A stretch of DNA of 64,000 bases from Roseicella aerolata (lineage in GTDB: Bacteria; Pseudomonadota; Alphaproteobacteria; Acetobacterales; Acetobacteraceae). Under the pieces are notes generated by a model. The model searched no databases, was not told where the DNA came from, and was given only the letters and a program-made list of their open reading frames with translations. Both the position numbers and the translations under genes were made by a program. Below, in pieces: positions 1 to 7,263 of this stretch. Where the stretch lies: NCBI RefSeq assembly GCF_020523605.1, contig NZ_JAJAQI010000011.1, positions 79,275 through 143,274 of the forward strand, read 5' to 3'. Within the stretch, counting starts at the first letter, position 1. The number at the start of each line of letters is the position of its first letter.

Positions 1-21
1 GGCGGCCACCGTGCCGGGGAC

Positions 22-972
22 CTACCGGAACAGCAGCGAGGACAGCTTGCGCCGCCCCGCCTTCGCCGCCGCGTCCTCGAAGCCCCAGGCCTCGAAGAAT
101 TTCAGCAGCTGCTTGCGCGCCGCCTCGTCGTTCCAGGCGCGGTCGCGACGGATCGCCTCCAGCAGCGCATCCACCGCCGCCTCCCGGTCGCCGGCGGCGT
201 TCAGCGCGACCGCCAGGTCGATCCGCGCCTGATGGTCATCCGGGTCGGCGGCCAGGCGCTGCTCGAACTCCGCCAGCTTGGCGCGGGCCTTGCGGCCCTC
301 GGCCGCCAGTTCCAGCGCGGAGCGGACCGAGGCGATCTCGGCATGGTCCTTGAGCTTCGCCGGCACGGCGGAGAGCACCTGCAGCGCCTGGTCCTCCTGG
401 CCCAGCGCCATGAGGCAGCGGGCGACGCCGGCGAAGGCCTCCGGGTTCTCCGGCTCCTGCTGGGCGAGGGCGCCGAAGAGCTGCAGCGCGTCCTGGTGGT
501 CGCCTTCCTCGAGCGCCTGCTTGGCCTCGGCCAGCAGGTCGGCGGTCGGCATCTGGCCGCCAGCCGCCTTCAGCAGGCCCTCGATGAATTTCTTCACCTC
601 GCCCTCGGGCAGGGCGCCCTGGAAAAGGTCGAGGATCTGGCCCTGCCAGAAGGCGACGACCGTCGGCACGCTCTGCAGCGGCAGGCCCATCTGGGTGAGC
701 TGCTGCACCAGGCCGCGGTTCTTGTCGATGTCGATCTTGACCAGGCGCACCCGGCCGCCGGCGGCGCGCACCACCTTCTCCAGCGTGGGCGTCAGCGTCT
801 TGCAGGGACCGCACCAGGTGGCCCAGAAATCGACCAGGACGGGCACCTCGCGCGAGGCGTTCACCACATCCTGCATGAAGGTCTTCTGGTCGCCGTCCTT
901 GATCGGATCGGGGCCGCCGGCCGCGGCGGCGGGGCCAGGCCCCTGGCGGTTCGGGTCGAAGATGACGTCCAT
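22..972 (-). CDS. ybbN: Thioredoxin-TPR protein, CnoX/YbbN-like
   Basis: A 316-residue protein with a thioredoxin fold (about residues 30-130) followed by tetratricopeptide-like helices to the C-terminus. The active site reads WCGPC with C54 and C57, so the redox pair is intact. E. coli CnoX/YbbN, the best studied relative, is a chaperedoxin that protects unfolded clients and hands them to GroEL/DnaK; some alphaproteobacterial versions keep the CGPC motif. I chose the ATG at 972 because a GAGGA box lies just upstream and the 21 codons before it are low-complexity leader. No signal peptide is seen, so it should be cytoplasmic. The next gene upstream, ProX, is also on the minus strand, but 188 bp separate them, so they are probably separate units. 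Confidence 0.9.
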   Translation of the reverse strand: MDVIFDPNRQGPGPAAAAGGPDPIKDGDQKTFMQDVVNASREVPVLVDFWATWCGPCKTLTPTLEKVVRAAGGRVRLVKIDIDKNRGLVQQLTQMGLPLQSVPTVVAFWQGQILDLFQGALPEGEVKKFIEGLLKAAGGQMPTADLLAEAKQALEEGDHQDALQLFGALAQQEPENPEAFAGVARCLMALGQEDQALQVLSAVPAKLKDHAEIASVRSALELAAEGRKARAKLAEFEQRLAADPDDHQARIDLAVALNAAGDREAAVDALLEAIRRDRAWNDEAARKQLLKFFEAWGFEDAAAKAGRRKLSSLLFR

Positions 973-1160
973 GGCGGCAGTTCCTCGGGTCTTGGGTCTT
1001 ACATGCCCCCACATCGCGCGGGGACAATGGGGCATCGGCCATCCGGCGGCCGGGCACGGCCCGCACCGCCTGGCCGGATCGGGCAGAGACTAGGCCAGAG
1101 CCCGCGGGCCGGAAACGCCCGGGGGCCCGGTGCGGCCGCCGCGGCATGGGCGGCGCGCGG

Positions 1161-1676
1161 TCAGCCGGCCGGCGGCGGGACCTCCAGCAGTTCCGGCGCA
1201 TGGCCCAGGCTCTCCAGGAAACGCAGCAGCCCGGCCGGCCGGATGGCCGTGGTCATGCTGTTGACCAGCGGGTGGAAATGGACCCAGCCGTGGTCCCGCA
1301 GCAGCCCGGCATCCAGCACGATGCGCACCGAACCGGGCGGCGCGTTGACCATGCCGAAGGGCGTGACCGAGCCCGGCTCCACCCCCAGCAGCGCGCGCAG
1401 GTCCTCGGCCGGCGCCATCTCCACCCGGCCGGCCCCGGCGGCGCGGGCGAGGGCATTGACCGAGACCTGCCGGTCCTCCTCCAGCACCGCCAGCAGATGC
1501 GGCCCCGGCCCGCGCTTCGCCGGCCGCAGGAACAGGTTCTTGCTGTGCCCGCCGGGGAGGCTGCCGCGCAGCGCGCGGCTCTCCGCCACGGTGAAGACCG
1601 GCGGATGGGTGGTGGTGCGCGTCTCGAGGCCAAGCGCCTCGAGCCGGGCGAGGAGGCCTTCCGGGGATTCGGGCAT
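1161..1676 (-). CDS. proX: Prolyl-tRNA editing protein ProX (YbaK/EbsC family)
   Basis: A 171-residue single-domain protein of the YbaK/ProRS INS editing fold. Family members hydrolyse mischarged Ala-tRNA(Pro) or Cys-tRNA(Pro) in trans. The conserved Lys-containing stretch GGHSKNLFLR, the segment GSVTPFGMVN and the final FHPLVNSMTT are all present, and the length is typical. Two ATGs are possible, 1676 and 1685 (three codons longer). I prefer 1676 because a GGAA lies about 8 nt upstream, while 1685 has no clear ribosome site. It is monocistronic as far as can be seen. Confidence 0.88.
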   Translation of the reverse strand: MPESPEGLLARLEALGLETRTTTHPPVFTVAESRALRGSLPGGHSKNLFLRPAKRGPGPHLLAVLEEDRQVSVNALARAAGAGRVEMAPAEDLRALLGVEPGSVTPFGMVNAPPGSVRIVLDAGLLRDHGWVHFHPLVNSMTTAIRPAGLLRFLESLGHAPELLEVPPPAG

Positions 1677-2272
1677 GCGGGGCATTCCGTTGGCGGGGGT
1701 GGCTGTCTTGCCCCTGGCCGCCGCGCGCGCAAGCCGTCCCGGGCAAGGATGAAGCGGCCGGGCGGTCGGCTGGCCTGGATCATGTTGCCCGGCATAGGTC
1801 CTGACCCGCAGCCGCAATCGGCGGCTGAGGCCGCGAAGACGTCCCGCGGCCCATGCCGCGCAGCCAAGCCGTCGGAGGCGGCACCTGAGGCCGCGCAAAT
1901 GCGCTGGCATTCATGCGGAACAGGATAGGAGGAGGGCAGGCCGGATGGCCCGCCGCACGCGATCGCGCATCGCCCCCATGCGGAGATGCCGGCGCGGAGA
2001 GGGCGGAGGCGGAGCCGGCGGCCTTGTTGCCATGCATCGCAGGCGTGGCGACACCACGGGCCATCGCGGCGCCCAGGAACCATTGCCGTGACACGGCGTC
2101 ATGCCCTCGGCCCGCCCGCCGCCGCCCGGGGTCATGCGGCCGGCGCGGAGCTGGCGGCCGGCAGCCGCCCGCGCCGTGCCTCGACGCCGGAAGGAAGCGG
2201 GCCTACAGCCCCAGCCCCGCGCGCCGGGCCGCAACCCGGCGCCAGAACCAAGTTCCGCCGGAGACCAGAGCC
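1677..2272. other. Intergenic region, 596 bp, divergent promoters
   Basis: No reading frame here looks like a gene. The stretch separates the divergent ProX and Bug-protein genes, so promoters for both should lie in it, but I see no convincing -35/-10 pair. The one clear structure is a multi-hairpin repeat at 1792-1911, listed separately. The remaining bases to 2272 are GC-rich with no other structure I can support. Confidence 0.5.
1792..1911 (-). repeat. Multi-hairpin intergenic repeat, copy 1
   Basis: Read on the minus strand, this 120-bp segment aligns nearly end to end with 54734-54858 on the plus strand. It begins with AATGC-4 nt-GCATT, then GCGGC-7 nt-GCCGC. The shared block CGGCTTGGCT follows, then CGCGGC-4 nt-GCCGCG, then AGCCGC-5 nt-GCGGCT, and it ends in the shared GGAC.TATGC. 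The stems stay paired although several bases differ from the other copies. Function is unknown; it could be a structured RNA or a mobile palindromic element. Confidence 0.75.
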
Positions 2273-3247
2273 ATGCGCCGCCGCGCCCTTCTCGGCCTTG
2301 CCGCCGCCAGCCTCGCCTCGCCCGCCTTCGCCCAGGGGAATGCGGCCTGGCCGACCCAGCCGTTCCGCATCGTCGTGCCTTTCGCCGCCGGCGGCCCCAC
2401 CGACATCCCCGCGCGGCTGCTGGCGGAGGAGCTGGGGAAGGTGCTGCCGCAGCGGCCGGTGGTGGACAACCGCACCGGCGCCGGCGTGGTGGTCGGCACC
2501 GATCTGGTGGCGAAGGCCGCCAAGGACGGCCACACCGTCCTCTACACCACCGTCGCGCATTCCGCGCTGCGCGCCCTCTTCGCCCGGCTGCCCTTCGACC
2601 CGCTGGCCGATCTGGAGCCGGTCGCGCTGGTTGGTGTGATTCCCATGGTGCTGATGGCCAACAAGGACCTGCCGGTGAAGAACCTGCAGGAGCTGATCGC
2701 GCTCTACCGCGCCAATCCGGGCAAGTACGACTACGGCAGCGCCGGCAACGGCTCCGCCCTGCATCTCGCGGCCGAGCTGTTCCTGCGGGAGGCCGGCGGC
2801 CTGAAGGTCACGCACGTGCCTTATCGCGGCTCCGCCGCCGCCATGCCGGACCTGCTGAACGGCACCACCGCGATGATGCTGGACGTGGCGAACAACACCC
2901 TGCCCTATGTCCAGCGCGGCGATGTGAAGGGTCTCGCCGTCAGCTCGCAGCAGCGGATCCCGCAACTGCCGGAGGTGCCGACCTTCGCCGAGGCCGGGCT
3001 GCCGGGCTACGAGGCCTATACCTGGCACATGGTGATGGTGCCGCGCGGCACGCCGGAGCCGATCATCCGCGCGATCAACGCCGCCATCAACGGCGTGCTC
3101 GCCAAGCCCGATGTGCAGAAGCGGCTGGAGGAGCTGGCCCTGCAGGTGCGCGCCGACAGCACGCCGGAAAGCGCGGGGCAGTGGCTGCAGGCCGAGACGG
3201 CAAAGTGGGAGCCGATCATCCGCGCGGCCGGCATCAAGCCGGACTGA
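2273..3247 (+). CDS. Tripartite tricarboxylate transporter binding protein (Bug/TctC family)
   Basis: A 324-residue periplasmic solute-binding protein. A signal peptide starts MRRRALLG and ends with a likely AFA|Q cleavage near residue 20; the paired arginines would also suit Tat export. Family hallmarks are in order: FAAGGPTD, VVDNRTGAG, YGSAGNGSALHLAAE, HVPYRGSAAAMPDLL and EVPTFAEAGLPGYEAYTW. Members bind carboxylates or related small organic molecules and deliver them to a TctA/TctB permease, but no permease gene is present in the window. I chose the ATG at 2273 because it precedes the signal peptide; an upstream extension of 120 codons in the same frame is low-complexity. The ligand cannot be predicted. 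Confidence 0.9.
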   Translation: MRRRALLGLAAASLASPAFAQGNAAWPTQPFRIVVPFAAGGPTDIPARLLAEELGKVLPQRPVVDNRTGAGVVVGTDLVAKAAKDGHTVLYTTVAHSALRALFARLPFDPLADLEPVALVGVIPMVLMANKDLPVKNLQELIALYRANPGKYDYGSAGNGSALHLAAELFLREAGGLKVTHVPYRGSAAAMPDLLNGTTAMMLDVANNTLPYVQRGDVKGLAVSSQQRIPQLPEVPTFAEAGLPGYEAYTWHMVMVPRGTPEPIIRAINAAINGVLAKPDVQKRLEELALQVRADSTPESAGQWLQAETAKWEPIIRAAGIKPD

Positions 3248-3257
3248 GCAGCCGCGC

Positions 3258-3273
3258 GACCTGGGATCAGGTC
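3258..3273 (+). terminator. Hairpin after the Bug gene
   Basis: GACCTG and CAGGTC form a perfect 6-bp stem around the loop GGAT, 11 bp after the stop codon. There is no T-tract, so this is only a candidate terminator. Confidence 0.4.
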
Positions 3274-3313
3274 AGGGCGGGCGGCCCATCCCCGGGCGCC
3301 TTTGCCCGACCTG

Positions 3314-3427
3314 GAGCGGATCGCGGATGGGCATGAACGGGGCCCCCTCACGCGGAAGCGGAACCCGGCCCGACAAGGAATAACCGGCAGCGGATCTGCG
3401 TTCGGCCCCGGACGCAATCCGCCGTGG
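3314..3427 (+). repeat. Two-palindrome intergenic repeat (B-A), copy 1, degenerate
   Basis: Module B (3314-3360) begins GAGCGGATCGCGGATGGGC, close to the first half of the copy at 28790; its second half has drifted. Module A (3388-3427) pairs CAGCGGAT.TGCGTTC with GGACGCAATCCGC across a short loop. Order and orientation match the copy at 28790-28890, with a longer spacer of about 27 bp. Confidence 0.6.
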
Positions 3428-3727
3428 CGGGAAAGCGCCGGGCCCGTGCCGACCCGGCCCCCGGCGGAGCCTGGCTTGGAACCGCACATCATTCTGCCCA
3501 TGCGGGGAGCGACGATGCGCGAGGCGGCCTGCCCAGGCAGGCCATGCCGGCCCTGCAGGGGTCGCGGCGCGTGACGCCGTGCAGGATGTGGACCGGCTTC
3601 GGCTCGCGACATGCCGTCGCAGCCATCCGGCGCTCTCCCTTTCTTTCTTCACAATGGCATCAAGGTGGAAAAGTAGCGCCAAAAATCGCGTGAAGGTTGT
3701 TGAGTTCGCGACCCACGCAACGCGATG

Positions 3728-3744
3728 GTTGTGTCAGGCACAAC
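3728..3744. promoter_or_regulatory. Palindromic operator candidate upstream of the GH16 gene
   Basis: GTTGTG and CACAAC form a perfect inverted repeat around TCAGG, 73 bp before the GH16 start. It lies in an unusually AT-rich stretch (about 3640-3730) that probably carries the promoter. Size and symmetry suit a dimeric regulator, but I cannot name one. The rest of 3248-3817 holds a hairpin, a two-palindrome repeat and no gene. Confidence 0.4.
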
Positions 3745-3817
3745 ATCGGGTTGCGCCCAGGGCGGCCCTCTTCCGCAGAGGCCGTTTACCAGAACGAAGC
3801 CGGACTGCGGAGCAATC

Positions 3818-5746
3818 ATGACCGTGATGAATGCGCTCTCGGTGCCGCTGGCCTTCTCGGCCAGCCCCACCCGCTGGTTCTCGTCCACGACCGCGAATGC
3901 CCTCCTCCTGGGCACGGCGGGGCCGGATTCGCTCTCCGCCTCGGGCGCGAATTCCACGCTGATCGGCGGCGCCGGGGACGATACCTACACGCTCTGGACC
4001 AATTCCAGCCTGATCATCGAGGAGGCTGGCGGCGGGATCGACACGCTGGTCAGCTACAGCCTGCGCCCGGTCTGGTTCGCGCATCTGGAGAACATGGAGG
4101 TCCGGTCGAACAACGCGGCCGCCCGCGGGAACGAGCTCGACAACATCATCATCGGCGGCAGCGGCGCGCAGACGCTGAGCGGCGGCTTCGGCAACGATGT
4201 GCTGACGGGCGGCGCCGGGGCCGACCTCTTCGTCATCCGCAAGGGCGAAGGCAGCGATGTCATCACCGATTTCACGCCCGACACCGACCGGCTTCGGCTG
4301 GAGGCCTATGGCATCCACAGCTTCGCCGCGTTCCAGGCGGCCATGACCCAGGCGGGCAGCGACACCATCGTCAATCTCGGTGACGGCGAGGTTCTGGTGC
4401 TGCGCAACCTCGCCGCCTCGGCCCTGACGGCCGGCGATGTCATGCTGCCAATCGATCCTTCCATGCCCGGGATGCGGCTGACCTTCAACGAGGAATTCGA
4501 CGGCTTCAGCGCCTCCGCCACCGGGTCCGGCACCGTCTGGAAGACCACCTACAAGATCAACGACCAGCTGCGGACGCTCAGCAGCAACAAGGAGGCGCAG
4601 TACTATTCCGACTCCTCGGTCGGGGTGAACCCCTTCAGCCTGCAGGACGGCATCCTGACCATCACCGCCGCGCCGGGCAGCAACCCGCTGAACCTGCCCT
4701 ACAACTCGGGCGCCATCACCACCGCGAAGTCCTTCGGCCAGCAATACGGCTATTTCGAGGTGCGGGCCCAGCTGCCGGCCGGCCAGGGCTTCTGGCCCGC
4801 CTTCTGGCTGCTGCCCACGACCGGCGCCTGGCCGCCCGAGATCGACATCTTCGAGGTGCTGGGCCATGACACGGGCACGATCCATACCTCGCTCCACAGC
4901 ACGGTCGTCCCGAAATCGACGCTCGGCACCGCGGTCTTCACCGATGTCTCGGCCGGCTTCCACACCTACGGGCTGGACTGGCAGGCCGACAAGATCCGCT
5001 GGTACTTCGACGGCACCCTGATCTCCGAGGCGACGACGCCCTCCGACATGCGGCAGCCGATGTACATGCTGCTGAACCTCGCGGTGGGCGATGCCGGAAG
5101 CTGGCCGGGCCAGTACGATCCCGGCATGCCGACCGGCCGGATGCTGATCGACTATGTCCGGGTCTGGCAGACCGGCAGCGGGGCCACGCTCGGCTCCTGG
5201 GTCCTCGGCCCGGATGACGTCGCCGGCTTCGGCGGCACCTATACCCTGAAGGCGGATGGCACCGGCGCCACCTACAATTTCAGCAAGTCGATGATCGCGC
5301 TGCGCATGGACAGCACGGCCTTCGCCACCAGCCTGGTCCATACCTTCACCGGCACCATGCTGGGTGACGTGGTCATCGGCGGATCGGCGCAGGTCAATGG
5401 CAGCCTGGGCCAGGGCGACGACATCTTCTACTTCGGCCCGGGCCTGTCCCGCGTGAACGGCAATGCCGGGAACGACACCTTCGTCTTCACCGCCGGCCAG
5501 ATCGGCAAGAGCGCGATGATCCTCGACTTCCGGGCCGATCTGTCCGATGGCGGCGAGCACGACCTGCTGCGCTTCGAAGGCTTCTCGGCCGCCGCACGGC
5601 TGGACTATGCCGGCACCTCGGCCAGCAACCCGACCTACCAGTACTACAAGGTGGTGGACGGGGCCTATGTCTCGCCCGTGATCACCGTGGTGGTGGTCAA
5701 CACGACGGCGCCGCTCTCCACCCTGGACTACGTCTTCGCGAATTGA
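3818..5746 (+). CDS. Secreted GH16 beta-glucanase-like enzyme with RTX-like repeats
   Basis: A 642-residue, three-part protein. Residues about 30-205 carry calcium-binding RTX-like repeats (GGAGDDTYTLW, then GGFGNDVLTGGAGADLFVI). Residues about 215-480 form a GH16 domain, and the C-terminus has another RTX-like segment (GNAGNDTFVFTAG). The GH16 catalytic signature EIDIFE is complete: E341 is the expected nucleophile, D343 the helper and E346 the acid/base. GH16 enzymes cut beta-1,3/1,4-glucans and related polysaccharides. There is no classical signal peptide, and RTX repeats usually go with type I secretion, so export by that route is likely; no type I genes are nearby. The ATG at 3818 has GCGGAG 5 nt upstream. 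It sits beside a GT4 gene and a glucosidase. Substrate could be an external glucan or the cell's own exopolysaccharide. Confidence 0.85.
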   Translation: MTVMNALSVPLAFSASPTRWFSSTTANALLLGTAGPDSLSASGANSTLIGGAGDDTYTLWTNSSLIIEEAGGGIDTLVSYSLRPVWFAHLENMEVRSNNAAARGNELDNIIIGGSGAQTLSGGFGNDVLTGGAGADLFVIRKGEGSDVITDFTPDTDRLRLEAYGIHSFAAFQAAMTQAGSDTIVNLGDGEVLVLRNLAASALTAGDVMLPIDPSMPGMRLTFNEEFDGFSASATGSGTVWKTTYKINDQLRTLSSNKEAQYYSDSSVGVNPFSLQDGILTITAAPGSNPLNLPYNSGAITTAKSFGQQYGYFEVRAQLPAGQGFWPAFWLLPTTGAWPPEIDIFEVLGHDTGTIHTSLHSTVVPKSTLGTAVFTDVSAGFHTYGLDWQADKIRWYFDGTLISEATTPSDMRQPMYMLLNLAVGDAGSWPGQYDPGMPTGRMLIDYVRVWQTGSGATLGSWVLGPDDVAGFGGTYTLKADGTGATYNFSKSMIALRMDSTAFATSLVHTFTGTMLGDVVIGGSAQVNGSLGQGDDIFYFGPGLSRVNGNAGNDTFVFTAGQIGKSAMILDFRADLSDGGEHDLLRFEGFSAAARLDYAGTSASNPTYQYYKVVDGAYVSPVITVVVVNTTAPLSTLDYVFAN

Positions 5747-5793
5747 GGTCCGGCGCGACGCTCCGGCGGCGGGATCACGCGCGCTGTCATGGT

Positions 5794-5808
5794 CGTGCCG
5801 CCGGCACG
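5794..5808 (+). terminator. Hairpin after the GH16 gene
   Basis: CGTGCC and GGCACG form a perfect stem around GCC, 47 bp after the stop codon. It lacks a T-tract. The rest of 5747-6017 is without a gene. Confidence 0.3.
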
Positions 5809-6017
5809 CGCGGCCATCCCGCCTGCGGGCCGGATGGCACCGTCGCCGCTGCGGCTGCCGTTGTCCCAACATGCCCGTGAGCAACCAATACCTCCCGCCG
5901 TATCACCACTGCGGCGCCATGTTCTCGTCGGATTCCTGGCCTTGAACTGTGCGGGAAAAGACGCCGGAGCATGTCCGGCTCACGCGGCGAAATTCACGGG
6001 ACAGGAGAGAATTAGCG

Positions 6018-7079
6018 ATGAAGATCGCGCAGATCGCGCCCTTGGCTGAGGCCGTGCCGCCCAAACTCTATGGTGGAACGGAACGCGTTGTTTCCTACCT
6101 GACGGAGGAGCTGGTCGCGCTCGGCCATGACGTCACGCTGTTCGCCAGCGGCGATTCCATCACCGCCGCGACGCTGGCGCCGATGTGCCGGCAGGCGCTG
6201 CGCCTGGACAAGAGCATCGGCGACGGCAACGCACCGGTTTTCCTGATGCTGGAACGGGTGCTGCGGCGCGCGCATGAATTCGACATCCTGCATTTCCACC
6301 TCGACTACATGCCGTTCTCGCTGTTCACCCGGCAGCCCACGCCGCATGTGACGACGCTGCACGGCCGGCTGGACCTGCCCGAGATCTGGGACCATTACGA
6401 ACTCCACTCGCAGGTGCCGCTGATCTCCATTTCGGACAGCCAGCGCCGGCCGATGGCCTGGGCAAACTGGGCGCGGACCATCCATCACGGCCTGCCGGAG
6501 AACCTGTTCCGCCCGGTGGCGGGCGCGAAGCCCGGCTACCTTGCCTTCCTCGGCCGCATCTCGCCGGAGAAGCGGGTGGACCGCGCCATCGAGATCGCCG
6601 GCCGCGCCGGCATGAAGCTGAAGATCGCGGCCAAGGTGGACCGGGCCGACCGGGACTACTTCGAGCAGCGGATCGAGCCGCTGCTGAAGCTGCCGCATGT
6701 CGAGTATATCGGCGAGATCGCCGACCACCAGAAGGCGGAGTTCCTGTCGGGCGCGCATGCCCTGCTCTTCCCGATCGACTGGCCGGAGCCCTTCGGGCTG
6801 GTGATGATCGAGGCCATGGCCTGCGGCGTGCCCGTCATCGCCTTCAACCATGGCTCGGTGTCGGAGGTGATGGAGGACGGCGTGACCGGCTTCATCGTGG
6901 ATGGGATGGAGGCGGCCGTCGCCGCGGTGGACCGGCTGCCGCTGCTGTCGCGGGAGGTGGTGCGCCGCCGCTTCGAGGCGCGTTTCACGGCGCGGCGCAT
7001 GGCGGAGGATCATGTCGCGCTCTATGAGCGGCTGGTCCGCGCGGCGCATCCCCGCATGCAGGCGATCGCCGCGGAGTAG
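6018..7079 (+). CDS. Glycosyltransferase family 4
   Basis: A 353-residue GT-B glycosyltransferase. The N-terminal domain starts MKIAQIAPL with the acceptor-side loop YGGTERVV, and the C-terminal donor domain carries FLGRISPEKRVD and the EPFGLVMIEAMACGVPV motif. The two glutamates of the latter are the family's EX7E nucleotide-sugar contacts. The start is well set: AGGAGA lies about 10 nt upstream of the ATG. No membrane segment or signal is seen, so it acts in the cytoplasm or at the inner face of the membrane. It converges on an amylo-1,6-glucosidase gene; the pair suggests alpha-glucan or compatible-sugar metabolism, but the donor and acceptor cannot be read from sequence. Confidence 0.85.
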   Translation: MKIAQIAPLAEAVPPKLYGGTERVVSYLTEELVALGHDVTLFASGDSITAATLAPMCRQALRLDKSIGDGNAPVFLMLERVLRRAHEFDILHFHLDYMPFSLFTRQPTPHVTTLHGRLDLPEIWDHYELHSQVPLISISDSQRRPMAWANWARTIHHGLPENLFRPVAGAKPGYLAFLGRISPEKRVDRAIEIAGRAGMKLKIAAKVDRADRDYFEQRIEPLLKLPHVEYIGEIADHQKAEFLSGAHALLFPIDWPEPFGLVMIEAMACGVPVIAFNHGSVSEVMEDGVTGFIVDGMEAAVAAVDRLPLLSREVVRRRFEARFTARRMAEDHVALYERLVRAAHPRMQAIAAE

Positions 7080-7136
7080 GGCGCGCGCCCGGCCGCAACC
7101 GGCCCGGTCCAGGCCCAGGCCGGGTGGGCTCGGACC

Positions 7137-7160
7137 CGGGAAGGGCGGCGCCCTTTCCCG
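7137..7160. terminator. Bidirectional terminator candidate between convergent genes
   Basis: CGGGAAGGGC pairs with GCCCTTTCCCG around GGC, with one bulged base. It lies between the convergent GT4 and glucosidase genes, where a shared terminator is expected. Confidence 0.5.
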
Positions 7161-7263
7161 GCCATGCCGCCTTCGCGCCGGCCGCGCAGCATGGAACGGC
7201 CCGGCCGCCGCTTGCCGGGCCGTGCCGCGCCCCGGGGCGTTTCCGCCCTGCGGCGGCCTGCCC

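Noticed and set aside
3734..5884. A 716-codon minus-strand frame opposite the GH16 gene
   Set aside because: Low-complexity Arg/Gly/Asp-rich translation, no start signal, fully overlapped by a gene with an intact active site.
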